NCBI RefSeq assembly: GCF_023101765.2
Contig: NC_064225.1
Location: 3,286,001 to 3,350,000 of the forward strand
DNA from: Spodoptera frugiperda
Lineage: Eukaryota > Arthropoda > Insecta > Lepidoptera > Noctuidae
DNA length: 64,000 nt
Direction of reading: 5' to 3'
Shown here: in pieces, positions 22,068 to 31,612 of the stretch
Position numbering within the stretch: the stretch's first letter is position 1
How the letters are laid out: the number at the start of each line of letters is the position of its first letter
Made by a program: the position numbers and the translations under genes
The notes under the pieces: model-generated
The model's input: only the letters and a program-made list of their open reading frames with translations
Databases searched by the model: none
What the model was told of the DNA's origin: nothing

Positions 22068-22330
22068 TCAGATGGCGAGCAAGGGTAGCTCGCCGTCCGA
22101 CCAGAACCAGACCCACGCTTGCTTCAAAGAGCCATTAGATCACCACAGATGGGATTCAGCAGGGCTGACGCCTGGTCTGGAGCTACGGACTTCCTAGCGG
22201 GTTTACCGGGGCTCCGGTTCGAAAAGGAGTTGTAGGAACGGGGTGGGTTTTAGTCAGCAAGAGTATGGCAGTCTCCCTCTCGCCTTGTCAAAGGCGGGAG
22301 AAGTCATTGGATGGTTTTCCCTCCTTCGAA
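22068..22330 (+). mobile_element. R retroposon, intermediate length
   Basis: GTAGCTCGCCGTCCGACCAG, AAAGAGCCATTAGATCACC, GGAGCTACGGACTTCCTAGC, GGGGCTCCGGTTCGAAAAGG, GGTTTTCCCTCC. Extends 5' of the core as in the 9.4- and 32.5-kb copies. Confidence 0.8.
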
Positions 22331-22842
22331 AAGGGCTTAGGGTCAACCGGTGAACATCTGGTTATGTGCGTCCATTAATAGTTCTTGACGACTACCAGAA
22401 GAGTTAATTTTGAGTCATGGAAAGACGATTCTAAGTGGAAGAACTTAAGGCATCATTTTGTACAGCAGATACTCATTAAAAACTCAAAAATGTTTAATTT
22501 TAAACTTCTAAGTTGTAACGTCCTAACTTCTAATAATAATAAGAACCATTCTATGACTTATTTCTTCTAGCAAAAGGCATAAAATCAAGTAAATTTTATC
22601 AAAAACTCTCCATTTCCTTGAAGGAAATTTACGCATAATATATTTTCTCAACCCTTCACCTTTGCACAACGCGCTCCGTGATACGACAGTGCTTGGTATA
22701 AGGTAGAGGCTACATAGAGAGCGAGCGATTGAGCCAGGCCTTTTCAGCTAGTTTAATAATATACACTTTTCTTGGATTTTCCCAATAATATTGGGAACAT
22801 TAGGTCTTATTTAATCTTAAGTCTTCATTAAGTTCTTTGATT

Positions 22843-23178
22843 GTGGGAGAGCCATGCTTCGGCACGAATCAGCCGGCTCGACCGGAGTGATACCATGACC
22901 TCACAGAAAACCGACGTGAAACAACGCGTGCGTTGTATTTCGTTGTGTGACTGTGATTACCGGAGGCCCAATAACCCCCTTTCTCTATCTCTCCAATCAC
23001 CGATTCCCCAACAACCCTTAAATCTCTAACCCTCAAAAGACCGGCAACGCACTTGTAACACTACTAGTGTTTCGAGCGTCTATGGGCACCAGTGATTGCT
23101 TACCATCAGGTAACACGTATGCTTGTACAGAGGCAAACTTACCATCAGGTGACACGTCTGTTCATTTACTGGCTTATG
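22843..23178 (+). mobile_element. N retroposon, full length with a short internal duplication
   Basis: Starts GTGGGAGAGCCATGCTTCGG and ends TTACTGGCTTATG. The 3' CTTACCATCAGGT block is present twice (23099 and 23139), separated by AACACGTATGCTTG, so about 40 bp are duplicated. Confidence 0.75.
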
Positions 23179-23472
23179 CAAACAGAAACTCACTCGCCTC
23201 GCCTCACTTGCTCTCAGCTAGCAGTATAACCTTACACCTCACGCGAGTACGCAGTGTATCAAAAACGTGTCTAATACGGAACAGGGCGGCCTCGTGCCGT
23301 GATTCTGAATAATAATCAACGTTTTTAACGTTGTACCTATATGAACAAAGATGCAGGTTTAAAATGTAAATTAAAATATAAATTTCTCCTGCTTTATACC
23401 CTGCTTGGCTTGATATTGTTTGTAATTGTATTACATTAAAGAAATTTTATATCAATTTGAATCAAGAGGGAG

Positions 23473-23684
23473 ACTCTAGACAGACAGACTGCATTTCAAC
23501 TGCAATTTGCAGTTCAAGGACAGTTTGAATGCAGTTGATTCGACTGCAATAGGACTGCAAATCAAACGTGCAGTCCGATTGCAGTTGAATTGCAGTCTGC
23601 GTGCAGTCGGTGTACAGTTCACATAATGCTAGGCTGCACGGTTGCAGTTGATTGCAGTTGAAATGCAGTCCGTCTGTCTAGAGT
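23473..23684. mobile_element. GCAGT-rich MITE
   Basis: Ends ACTCTAGACAGACAGACTGC / GCAGTCCGTCTGTCTAGAGT are inverted over about 34 bp with one or two differences. The 212-bp interior is packed with GCAGT/ACTGC words on both strands (roughly every 10-15 bp). No coding capacity. Single copy in the window; superfamily unknown, and flanks show no certain target duplication. Confidence 0.8.
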
Positions 23685-24052
23685 TTTCAAAAAGTCCATT
23701 AAAAAGAAATAAGAACCATATTGCAGTAAATATTAAGCTTAAAATCCAATACAACTAAATTTCCTCTCTCTATAGGTTATATAAAGATGCCAAATGCACA
23801 CCTAACTGTAAAACCCAATAAACAAAACTGAAATTGAACTTTATGGTGTAGAAAATAAAGAATCATATAGTTTATTTTATAACCCTGCATGTATATGTAT
23901 AGTTCTCTAATTATGACGATATGTATGTAATGCGTATCCTTTCGATATAAGCAATAGAATAAAACTGACAGAGAAAAAAACATAAAAAAGAGTTTAATTT
24001 TACTTACATACATAAGTATGTAAGCAAAATTTACAAACTCTTTTTTAGTTTT

Positions 24053-24107
24053 TAGTTTCAGAGTAACTTTTTTTAGTTTCAGAGTATAAACTCTGAAACT
24101 GATAAAC
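24053..24107. repeat. AGTTTCAGAGT direct and inverted repeats
   Basis: AGTTTCAGAGT occurs at about 24053 and 24079. The second forms a palindrome with ACTCTGAAACT across ATAA. Probably local slippage and inversion. Confidence 0.6.
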
Positions 24108-24141
24108 GGTGAGACAAGGACTTATGTTTTCAAAGAGACTT

Positions 24142-24256
24142 TGAAAACGGCAACCTATATTGAGCAAGCGTGGTGATTAATGCTCAATCCTTTACTGTGT
24201 GAAAAGAGGCCTTTGGTCGATAGTGACCTATTTATAGGCTGTCGATGTGTGGATGT
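24142..24256 (+). repeat. S1 SINE tail fragment
   Basis: ATTGAGCAAGCGTGGTGATT, AGAGGCCTTTGGTCGATAG and TAGGCTGTCGATGTGTGGAT are the S1 3' end without the tRNA head. Confidence 0.7.
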
Positions 24257-24357
24257 GGTACTTTCAAACTATTTTCAGATTTATTTTGGAGTCTATTCAA
24301 TTCAAACAATTAGATTATTCCGTTTTATATAAGTAAAGATAATATATTTATCAGACA

Positions 24358-24485
24358 CTAGCTGGCTCAGCAAACTTCATACAGCCTCAATCAAATTTTT
24401 TTCACCTTCCCTGGCCTTCCACAAATAATTTAAGACCAAAATTCAGATCAAATTCAGATCCAAACGTACTTAAGTTTTGACTAAA
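24358..24485 (-). mobile_element. Helitron-like fragment
   Basis: CTAGCTGGCTCAGCAAACTT matches the opening at 12715. On the minus strand it would end ...CTAG followed by T. The 5' end is not found. Confidence 0.4.
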
Positions 24486-24984
24486 GAACAACAATAGATT
24501 TTTATATAGGTATACACATATATAGTAGAGATAGCTGCCTACCTCCACGGCTGACAGGCGTGAGGTTGTATATGTATGTACTACTACGATGTATAAAGAA
24601 ACGTCAGAACAGAAAATGCGCGTAAATTCACGAGCAGTTTCCAGTAATATAATATATTATGAAAAGGTACCTTTGACCTAAAATAAATTTTTACACGATT
24701 TTTTCCACATTTCACGCAAAGGAATGAAATATGTTGAATTTTAATTGGACACCAATGAATACGAGATTTAATTGGACGAATGAAAAAAAGTGTTTAATTG
24801 CTGTTAAAATAATTTAAATCCTTTACTCGTAAATCTTGTATACTCTGCCTTTGAAATGGATCAGATTCACATTTTGGGAGTATGAAATGGGAATTTTTTA
24901 TGTAGGTAAGGAAATGCAACTCCTGTTTTGTACTGAATTTTTTATTTTAAAAATTGCTGCGGTTTTTTTTATATATTATTTTTT

Positions 24985-25243
24985 TACATTCCATGGGTCT
25001 ACGTTTGGCCGCTATTTCGCCTGATGGTAAGTGATTAAACTGATGATGCGGCCTACGATGGAGCATGTCTGCCCATAAGCGAGCTATTCACTCGGGCTTT
25101 GAAGATATTCAGGTTATACCCATCAGGAAACACAGACTCATTTGTGGATCATACAAAAAAATGTTACCATGCGGGAATCAGACCCGCTATACGTTGCACG
25201 GCTACTATTTGCCCAGCCACCGCACCAACCGTGCAATTAAGTC
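24985..25243 (-). mobile_element. S3 SINE, full length
   Basis: The 3' end is a T-tract then CATTCCATGGGTCTACG, GTAAGTGATTAAACTGATG, GGAGCATGTCTGCCCATAAG, CTCGGGCTTTGAAGATATTC and CATCAGGAAACACAGACTC. The tRNA-like head reads on the minus strand TGCACGGTTGGTGCGGTGG (A box) and GCGGGTCTGATTCCCGC (B box, one change). This orders the family: head, linker TTTGTGTGATCC-like, body, A-tail. Two overlapping small ORFs here are spurious. Confidence 0.8.
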
Positions 25244-25291
25244 GATTGTGTAAAAAGAAAATAGAAATGTTAACAACTAGCTGATATTCAT

Positions 25292-25462
25292 CTATATCAT
25301 ATTTCAAAGTCAAAATCATCTATTCCAATTATACCATATTATACTTAGGTACTTTTGAAACGTCAACAAAAAAATAAATAATCTATAGTCTGTCAGTCTG
25401 TCTGTCAGTGAAGCTTGCTCGTTCCAAAGTTCTTAATATATTTCCCTTAGTGCAGTCCATTG
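25292..25462 (-). repeat. Z repeat
   Basis: CAAAGTCAAAATCATC tail, CTTTTGAAACGTCAACAAAA, CTGTCAGTCTGTCTGTCAGT and GTTCCAAAGTTC. Same order as the minus-strand copy at 56.2 kb. Confidence 0.7.
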
Positions 25463-25732
25463 AAAATACTTCACATGTAAATCCCAAATAGTATCAAAGT
25501 ATAGCATACAGTATACCGTACACTATTGATCAACTGCTAGTATCGGAGTTCTATATCAAGATATTGTGCTAGCCTGTGACCCATGCTTCAAAGTTATCTG
25601 TGACATTAATAGACCATTGTGCTCGGAGCAAGACAAGCAGATTTGAAAGTCTTGTCTATGTTGCTTTGTATTGTTTTTGATAGATTTATTTGGTATTGCT
25701 TTGCTTGTTGAGTGAAAAGTGTCTGTTAGTCA

Positions 25733-25995
25733 GTTTAAGATCGAAAAAAGGTACATTTGGGAGCATAGAAACGGAGCCACTAGCGTTTTTTTGCAATGCG
25801 ATACGTAGTGTGTTGATGACGTCATCAGCAATACCTACATGCGATGTGTAGCGTGCTGATGACGTGATCAGCAATAACTACTTGCGATGCGTACTGATTA
25901 CGTCATCCGGAATGTATACGATGCGTGTGATGACCGTTAGTCAGTCTAGGACCGAAAAATTTACATTCAGGAGCAAAGAAACGGAGCCACTAGCC
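25733..25995. repeat. Y-related duplicated block with CRE palindromes
   Basis: The sentence GAGCATAGAAACGGAGCCAC is present at 25760 and again at 25973 (GAGCAAAGAAACGGAGCC). Between them are three diverged units of GATGACGTCATCAGCAAT / TACGATGCG type shared with Y at 33.73-33.91 kb. Confidence 0.65.
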
Positions 25996-26109
25996 TTTTT
26001 TTTTTCGTTTCATGATATAATTATGTTTTCTCATACAAGTATTTTCCTAATTGACTTTCAGCACTAGCGGCGCATCGTAGTACTTAACTTGCATTCGTAT
26101 ACGTGGATA

Positions 26110-26258
26110 TTGAATGAACTAAATGATTTTGAGCTTTATATTCTGTACTGTGAATGCTATATTAACAGCAACGATTTGGGTTGTAAAATTTTTACATTGA
26201 ATAATTATTAAAATTTTAAGATTGGTTTAAAAAATAAGCGCCCTGGAGGTGTTTCAAG
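26110..26258 (+). repeat. X repeat, copy 2
   Basis: TTGAATGAACTAAATGATTT, GCTTTATATTCTGTACTGTG, TTGAATAATTATTAAAATTT and AAATAAGCGCCCTGG pair with 14276-14432. Confidence 0.65.
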
Positions 26259-26321
26259 CCTAGAATACTTCATAGTAGTCATGCTTTATCAACATCAAAT
26301 GTAATTCAGTTTTGATTTACA

Positions 26322-26517
26322 CTAGCTACCTCTGCGCAGTTTCACCCGCTCTGCTAGGTCCCTATTCATCGTAGCGTGATGTTTTATAGGCTATAACCTT
26401 CCCCGATAAATGCACTATCCAACACAAAAAGAATTATTCAAATCGGACCAGTAGTTCCGGAGAATAGCGCATTCAAACAAACAAACAAACTCTTCAGCTT
26501 TATAATATTAGTATAGA
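26322..26517 (-). mobile_element. J, small Helitron
   Basis: On the minus strand it starts TCTATACTAATATTATAAAG, continues GAGTTTGTTTGTTTGTTTG, CCGGAACTACTGGTCCGATT and CATCACGCTACGATGAATAG, and ends GCAGAGGTAG plus CTAG (26322-26325) followed by T. Known: a 5' TC, a 3' CTRR preceded by GC-rich sequence, and insertion before T are Helitron features. The base before TC is T, where A is expected. I recognise this sequence as a common lepidopteran repeat from memory. 196 bp, non-autonomous. Confidence 0.65.
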
Positions 26518-26527
26518 ATTTTATTTT

Positions 26528-26718
26528 TTAAAATTATCCAATGACTTCTCCCGCCTTGGGCGAGGCGAGAGGGAGTGTTCGACTCTTACTGACTAAAAAC
26601 CACCCCGTTTCTACTCTTGCCTGTTGAGCCGTAGGCATCAGCCGTACTGGGCCCCATCTATGGTGGTCTGATGACTCTTTGAGTCGCGCGCAGAACGCGA
26701 CGAGCCGCACGCACGGGT
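26528..26718 (-). mobile_element. R retroposon with a core deletion
   Basis: AATTATCCAATGACTTCTCC, CGCCTTGGGCGAGGCGAG, AAACCACCCCGTTTCTACTC, then a jump past the GGAGCTGCGG region to GGCATCAGCCGTACTGGGCC and GTGGTCTGATGACTCTTTGA. Confidence 0.75.
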
Positions 26719-26733
26719 AGATTAGTATAGATA

Positions 26734-26817
26734 AAGATATACCATAAGTTATGGTATATCTTCTATCTACAAGGACTTAGGAATGTGTTATGGTCCATAA
26801 CACATTCCTTAGTCCTT
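26734..26817. repeat. two adjacent near-perfect palindromes
   Basis: First: centre 26748, 14-bp perfect arms (AAGATATACCATAA / TTATGGTATATCTT). Second: centre 26794, 23-bp arms with one mismatch (26771-26793 AAGGACTTAGGAATGTGTTA..., 26795-26817), one-base centre. No A-tail, ORF or matching copy in the window. Confidence 0.85.
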
Positions 26818-27224
26818 TTATATCAGACATTTTAAAGGTACAAAAAAAATAATTTTATTGCAAATTGGACAGAGAGAACACCTTTCACGGGCAGTCGGCG
26901 TAACTTGGGCCGTTTCTACCCAGAAATTGGATATTCCACAAGTTTAAATTTGATCATAATCACTTGGTAGAAGTTCAGTTATAACCTAACATTGAATATA
27001 GAATGCCTTGTTTGGTCGAGATGATCTTTTTAAATTAAGATTTTGCGGCGTTTCGGCTGTTTTGGGATGGAAAAGTATTTATTTTGTCTTTTTGGCCTTT
27101 TTTGTAAAGAGGTTTGGATAGTTTTAGGTATTGTGCGTTAGGTTGGGTGAGATATTATTCTATTGTCGTTAAATTTTTCTCACATAATATAAATATATAC
27201 AATAGGTAAATGATCAAATAATGT

Positions 27225-27402
27225 AACGAGTAACGATGGAGTCTTGCTCGTTCTTCTCCATTCGAAGCTACACTTTGGAACGACCACCTAGCTTTACTGA
27301 CAGACAGACTAACAGACAATTCAATTTGACGTTTCAAAAGTGCCTAATATAGGATTAATTGAAGTAAATACGTTGACATTGACTTTGAAAGTAAGTATTT
27401 GA
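27225..27402 (+). repeat. Z repeat, best-preserved copy
   Basis: GATGGAGTCTTGCTCGTTC, TTCTCCATTCGAAGCTACAC, GACAGACAGACTAACAGACA, TTTGACGTTTCAAAAGTGCC, AGGATTAATTGAAGTAAATA, and the tail CATTGACTTTGAAAG. The tail resembles the TTGACT-type 3' tails of lepidopteran retroposons. An ORF on the minus strand here is spurious. Confidence 0.7.
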
Positions 27403-27589
27403 TTATTGGTAAAATTATCTGAGTTTTCTTTGTTTTTGGTGTGACTCACTGCATCTAGTCTTGTAGTTAAATATTTAAATAAAAATTAAATTAAAAAATT
27501 ACGATAAAAAAAAGAATTCTCAAGAATCTTCCACAAATCAACTTAACAAATGACAGAAAAAAAAACAATAAAAATAAAACAAAACTAGC

Positions 27590-27850
27590 CCAGCTAATCT
27601 GCCAACCAGCCGGAGCTTCGAAATTCGAATATTAAAATCCATTCCAGAACCGGAGGGGCGGTTACACAGAATTCCAAATTTAAATTGTCCGGTGCATTTG
27701 CATAGACACAGCTGTCGTACGCTTCCATTTCAGACTGGGTTATCTATATGCGGCGGACGGCTTTTGGCAGTCGATAATAGACCCTCTGTGCCTCTGTGGC
27801 GTTTGACTTCAAATAACTTGGAATTTGTTTAAAATTTTTGTCTTTGTTTT
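27590..27850. other. GC-richer unique stretch, possible conserved non-coding DNA
   Basis: Not matched by any repeat in the window and clearly GC-richer than the surrounding DNA (CCGGAGGGGCGG, ATGCGGCGGACGG). It contains an octamer-like ATTTGCAT at about 27697. No ORF. Function unknown; a candidate for cross-species comparison only. Confidence 0.25.
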
Positions 27851-27969
27851 TGCTTCTGACTTGCTTTGGCATATTTGCGAGATAAAAGAGGTTGCAAAAA
27901 TTTTATTTGTATGAAAACAAGCGAGGTACTGTTGATTTTGGTTTCGTTTCTTTATTTTTCTTAATGTAA

Positions 27970-28170
27970 CAGTACGAGTCTTAGTAAGAGTTTACTTTTA
28001 CCAATCAATGCCTTTAGTAGCTCTGATTGGCCGGCTCGAATAAACCAACCAATCAGAGCGCCGAACGGGTTCGATTATTTAAACGTAAAGCAAACTTATA
28101 CTAAGGCTACAGAGCACCAAATACGCTCTCGTTTGTTTTCGTTTAACATAAAGTAAACTCGTACTAGGGA
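27970..28170. mobile_element. Q element (MITE), diverged
   Basis: CTCTGATTGGCCGGCTCG / CCAACCAATCAGAGCGCC central inverted pair, flanked by AGTACGAGTCTTAG and CGTAAAGCAAACTTATACTA. A second end, GTAAACTCGTACTAGGG, follows at 28152, as if part of the element were duplicated. Confidence 0.65.
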
Positions 28171-28267
28171 AACAGAAGGATGCAAATCTGTCCAGCCGTT
28201 TTCGAGTTATAAACTGTACAACATACATTTTTTTAATACATACACATGAATATGAGCCTCTAGCATG

Positions 28268-28306
28268 GCTTGAAACTAGTCAAGTTCCTCGTCAAACAGT
28301 TACGTG
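28268..28306 (+). repeat. short dispersed repeat
   Basis: GAAACTAGTCAAGTTCCTCG and TCAAACAGTTACGTGAGTA match the reverse complement of 61625-61668. Confidence 0.6.
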
Positions 28307-28361
28307 AGTAAGCCGATAACTTAATAATTATAATTAAAAAATTATATCCCCAGATTTCCTC

Positions 28362-28418
28362 GTAATGTTTTTCTTCGCCGTTTCTCAGTGGTGTCTAAAT
28401 AATCTTAGAAAATAAACA
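28362..28418 (-). repeat. S1 SINE middle fragment
   Basis: CGTAATGTTTTTCTTCGCCG, TCAGTGGTGTCTAAATAATC. Reverse of the S1 body only. Confidence 0.6.
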
Positions 28419-28730
28419 TAGACGTCTATAAATAGCACACTGCACAGTGGTCTAACTATGTAAGTAGGAAGCATGAATGTTTAGAACGAGCACTGCTATA
28501 GCACGTGACCACTGTCCAGTCTAGGAGATTAGAATACGTAAGTGTTGATCTCAAATTCATTGGTTTACATGTCTTGAGTAGCCTTGTAAAGGGTGTCTGT
28601 GTTGTTTGGGTGTGTGAGTGTAACTGTATACCAATGTAGATGACATTGCTCAGATGTAGTCAGATCAATTTTGACAGGACTTTTATTGGCATGGAGTTGA
28701 TGTACTATTTTTTTATGGTATACGAGCACT

Positions 28731-29029
28731 GGTAAACGAGCACGATGGATCATGTGATGGATCATTGTAAGTAATCGCCGACGCCCATGGACACTTGAAA
28801 CACCGAGCCATTACAAGTGCGTTGCCGGCCTTTTGCGAGTTAGGAATTTTTGGGGTTGTTGGGGAATTGGGGATTAGGAAGATCAATTTTGACAGGAATT
28901 GGTTGGCCTCTGGTAACGTCTCTCACACAACACAAGCGTTGTTTCACGTCGGTTTTCTGTGAGGCCGTGGTATCACACCGAGCCACCAGCTGGCCGATTA
29001 GTGCCAAAGCATGGTTCTTCCATACTTAA
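28731..29029 (-). mobile_element. N retroposon
   Basis: GGTAAACGAGCACGATGGAT, TGTAAGTAATCGCCGACG, AAGTGCGTTGCCGGCC, GTTTCACGTCGGTTTTCTG, AAAGCATGGTTCTTCC. It carries AGATCAATTTTGACAGG (28879), which also occurs about 200 bp upstream at 28662, so a small duplication is included. Confidence 0.75.
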
Positions 29030-29255
29030 AATTAGTAACTAAGTACTTATATTTTAGAAAACGATATTGGAAGGGCCTCCGGTAACCTCACTTATACAAC
29101 GAAACATACCTCTAGCGTTGTTTCACGTCAATTTTCTGTGAGACCGTGGTATCACTCCGATCAAGTCGGCCCATTCGTGCCAAAGCATGGTTCTTGCACA
29201 CTTAAAATTAGTAACTACTTATATTTTAGAAAACGATATTTTAGAAAAACATAAA
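29030..29255 (-). repeat. tandem duplication of the N 5' half plus flank
   Basis: ACTTAAAATTAGTAACTAAG...TATTTTAGAAAACGATATT at 29030-29065 recurs at 29205-29242. Between them is a second copy of the N 5' half (GGCCTCCGGTAACCTCAC to CATGGTTCTTGCAC). The unit is about 175 bp and includes host flank, so it arose by local duplication and not by a new insertion. Confidence 0.75.
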
Positions 29256-29329
29256 AAAAACCAATTCTATCAGAAGTCAAAATTCCTTGCGTATTAAGTC
29301 GCAGGCAACAGCTAGTTTTACATGTAACA

Positions 29330-29984
29330 CTTATTTGCTATGTACCACATTGCCACAACTCAGAGTAAGAAAATAAAAAAATATAAGTAAGTATAAAAAT
29401 GAATACGAACAAAGTCGCGAGTAAACCGCTAGTCTTCAATATTTATGTCCCGACTTGTGTCTTACGCTCCGAACTTCGCAATTCCCTTACAAGATTAAGA
29501 AATGAGTAAGTTTTAAGTGAATTATCGTAACAAGGTCAGTGTGTTGTAAAAACAACTTTATTCCCCCAAGATTAAGGTCTTAAACGTGATTGATGAAAAG
29601 CTGTGGAAAGTTCTAGAAAAATGTACGTCGGTTTTTGTTTTGTTATTTTACTAAATTATGTTCGTGTACAACAAGCGATAGCATAATATTGGAGTAATTA
29701 CTTAGTTACTCATACAGTATACTGTTTTCATAATACAGATATTAAATAAATATGGAGTCAGTCTAGTTAAAACCAAATGAACTAGGTTTGGGAAAGCCGA
29801 GTCTGTTGCTAAGCGTAAATTATAATATCTAGTTTATTTTATAATACTAACTAGACTGACTGCCGAAACCTAAAAAGAGCTAAAAAATTAGCTTAGGTAC
29901 TTGTAATATCACCTCTTACACGTGTATGCTAACATGTATCATTAAGTACTGATTAAATGACTAACGAAAATGGGACTCCATTGT
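29330..29984. other. unrecognised stretch
   Basis: A possible Helitron tail (GCAGGCAACAGCTAG, then T) ends near 29316. Beyond it nothing recognised. CTAGT-rich words occur at 29755-29865 with no clear element. Confidence 0.35.
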
Positions 29985-29994
29985 GAAACAACAT

Positions 29995-30218
29995 AGCATA
30001 GCACTGGTGGAAACGGACTCAACTAAGCTATGTTTTTTGTATGGAAAGATGCGGGCTATGGATGCGTGCTATAGATGGCTTCCCTACTATCGATACATCG
30101 CATAGTCACCCTGCGCATTCTTCTCGCAAAGTTACATAGCTTAGTATCAGTGGAAATGGTCACATAGTTTCACATCTCCATAGCTTAGCTACAGAGCACA
30201 TCTCTGGTCGAAAAACAA
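29995..30218 (-). mobile_element. P element (palindromic MITE)
   Basis: CATAGCATAGCACTGGTGG, GGACTCAACTAAGCTATG, CTATCGATACATCGCATAG, CATAGCTTAGTATCAGTGG and the right end AGAGCACATCTCTGGTCG. The left end is truncated. Confidence 0.75.
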
Positions 30219-30224
30219 CCTTAC

Positions 30225-30640
30225 CTGCTAGGTAGTCCTTAAAACGGTAGAGCTAACCTGTACCTTATTAATTTGAAGATTAAGAAAGCAAACTACATAT
30301 TATTGTCTCACAAGCGAAATTGCCACATGCATTACAGTTAAAAAAGCAGCCACGTCAAAACAAAACACATCCAAACAAATCCTTCTACCAACTTCTTACA
30401 CAAGATCAAACAAATCTTGACAAGCCCACACGGCACACAAGCAAAAGCCACAAAGAAAAATACGAGCGAATCTCGCGGTACGACGCGATGTGAACTAATT
30501 ACCGTGTGTGCGATAAAGCACGCGTTAGCGAACACGCTTCTCACTGTTCAATGGTTTACTTTGTCACGCTTGTGAGAGAGGGAACCAAGATATGTGTAGA
30601 CATGTGAAGTAATATACATATAGATTTTAGTACACTTTTT
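30225..30640. other. unique stretch, no gene seen
   Basis: GC-richer patch at 30460-30560 (CGAATCTCGCGGTACGACG, TAATTACCGTGTGTGCG, AAGCACGCGTTAGCG). The minus-strand frame 30338-30544 is hydrophobic but has no recognised motif and no supporting context, so I do not call it a gene. Confidence 0.35.
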
Positions 30641-30648
30641 ATAGTACA

Positions 30649-30853
30649 CTAGCAAACCAGGCGAAGCAGGAAAACAGGGAGAACGGTGGCGAAACGGATC
30701 GCCACCGTTTTCCCTGTTTTCCTGACTTTTCTTTGCTATAAACTTTACGGAGCCCGAGACCTTTGCAACAAATGCAAAACATTGGAAATCGGTTCGTGCG
30801 TTCTGGAGTTATAGCGTCAGGAAGGAAAATCCGGGTGATAAAATAAGGGATGA
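30649..30853 (-). mobile_element. H, small Helitron with an enlarged hairpin
   Basis: Minus strand. It shares CGTCAGGAAGGAAAA, CGAACCGATTTCC and CTTTGCTATAAACTTTACGG with the plus-strand H copies, and ends GCCTGGTTTG then CTAG (30649-30652) before T. Near the 3' end is a 26-bp hairpin, 30667-30692 pairing with 30699-30724, one mismatch, loop AACGGA. That is much larger than the 6-9 bp hairpins of the other copies. The 5' TC end (30852-30853) is inferred. Confidence 0.7.
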
Positions 30854-30911
30854 TGAAGGATGTAAAATGTATTAGTTTGACTTATTTGGAACGAACAAAA
30901 TAATATAAATA

Positions 30912-31221
30912 GATAAGCCGGTAAACGAACAGATGTATCACCTGACGCTAAGTAATTGCCGCCGCCCATGCGCACCCGAAACACCAGAGGCGTTTACAAA
31001 TGCGTTGCTGGCCTTTGGGAGTTAGAAATTTAACTATTGTTGGAGAATCGGAGGTTGGGTAATTAGGTCTTAAAAATGAGAACGAATGAAAAGAACTTCG
31101 TTTTCTTTTAGTCTCCCACTCCTCGATTGGGATTGGAAAGATTTAGAAGGGAGGTAATTGGGCCTCCAGTAATCTCACTCACATATCGCAAGCGTTGATT
31201 CACGTCGGTTTTCTGTGAGAA
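30912..31221 (-). mobile_element. N retroposon with internal insertion
   Basis: AGCCGGTAAACGAACAGATG, GAAACACCAGAGGCGTTTAC, CACGTCGGTTTTCTGTGAGA. About 75 bp (31060-31135, GAGAACGAATGAAAAGAAC) that are not in other copies lie in the middle. The 5' end is cut at TGTGAGA. Confidence 0.7.
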
Positions 31222-31337
31222 ATTGACTTCATTTGATGTTCTATAATGTCCTTAAATGGGACAGAAGGCATTCATAGAAGTCGGTCGACATTTGTCTTGA
31301 AGTTCACGTTTCATCTTGGTTTCATCTATTGTCAGTA

Positions 31338-31612
31338 ACAGCACGCCTTTTATCCCCAAAGGGGTAGGCAGAAGTGCTCATTAGGACACGTGATGCCGTT
31401 ATACAATGTACACCCACTTTTTACCATTTGTGTTATAAGTCTCATGTTATAGGGGGTGTGTTATTGCCACGTACTGGACACAATTCCAGACTCCGTGCTA
31501 CTACTGAGAAATTTTGGAAAAAGCCCAGTAATACTTTGCGCGACCCGGGAGTCGAACCCGAGACCTCTTGTCCGGCATCGCACTTGCAACTACTCGACAA
31601 ACGACGCAGTCT
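31338..31612 (-). mobile_element. S2 SINE, full length
   Basis: Minus strand. 3' end CACGCCTTTTATCCCC, AGGGGTAGGCAGAAGTGC, TGTACACCCAC, GTGTTATAAGTCTCATG, CTCCGTGCTACTACTGAGAA, CCCAGTAATACTTTGC. The tRNA head on the minus strand has an A-box-like TTTGTCGAGTAGTTGC and a perfect B box GGTTCGACTCC (31548-31558 on the plus strand as its complement). Best reference copy of S2. Two plus-strand ORFs over it are antisense artefacts. Confidence 0.85.

Noticed and set aside
25164..25243. tRNA gene candidate
   Set aside because: A and B boxes are those of the S3 SINE head; acceptor and anticodon stems do not pair and a SINE body follows.
30338..30544. Hydrophobic 68-codon minus ORF as a possible membrane peptide
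   Set aside because: No signal peptide layout, homologous copy or regulatory context; likely chance in low-complexity sequence.
31540..31612. tRNA gene candidate
   Set aside because: Perfect B box but it is the S2 head; no full cloverleaf, and the same head occurs at 55.9, 57.0 and 59.6 kb with bodies.
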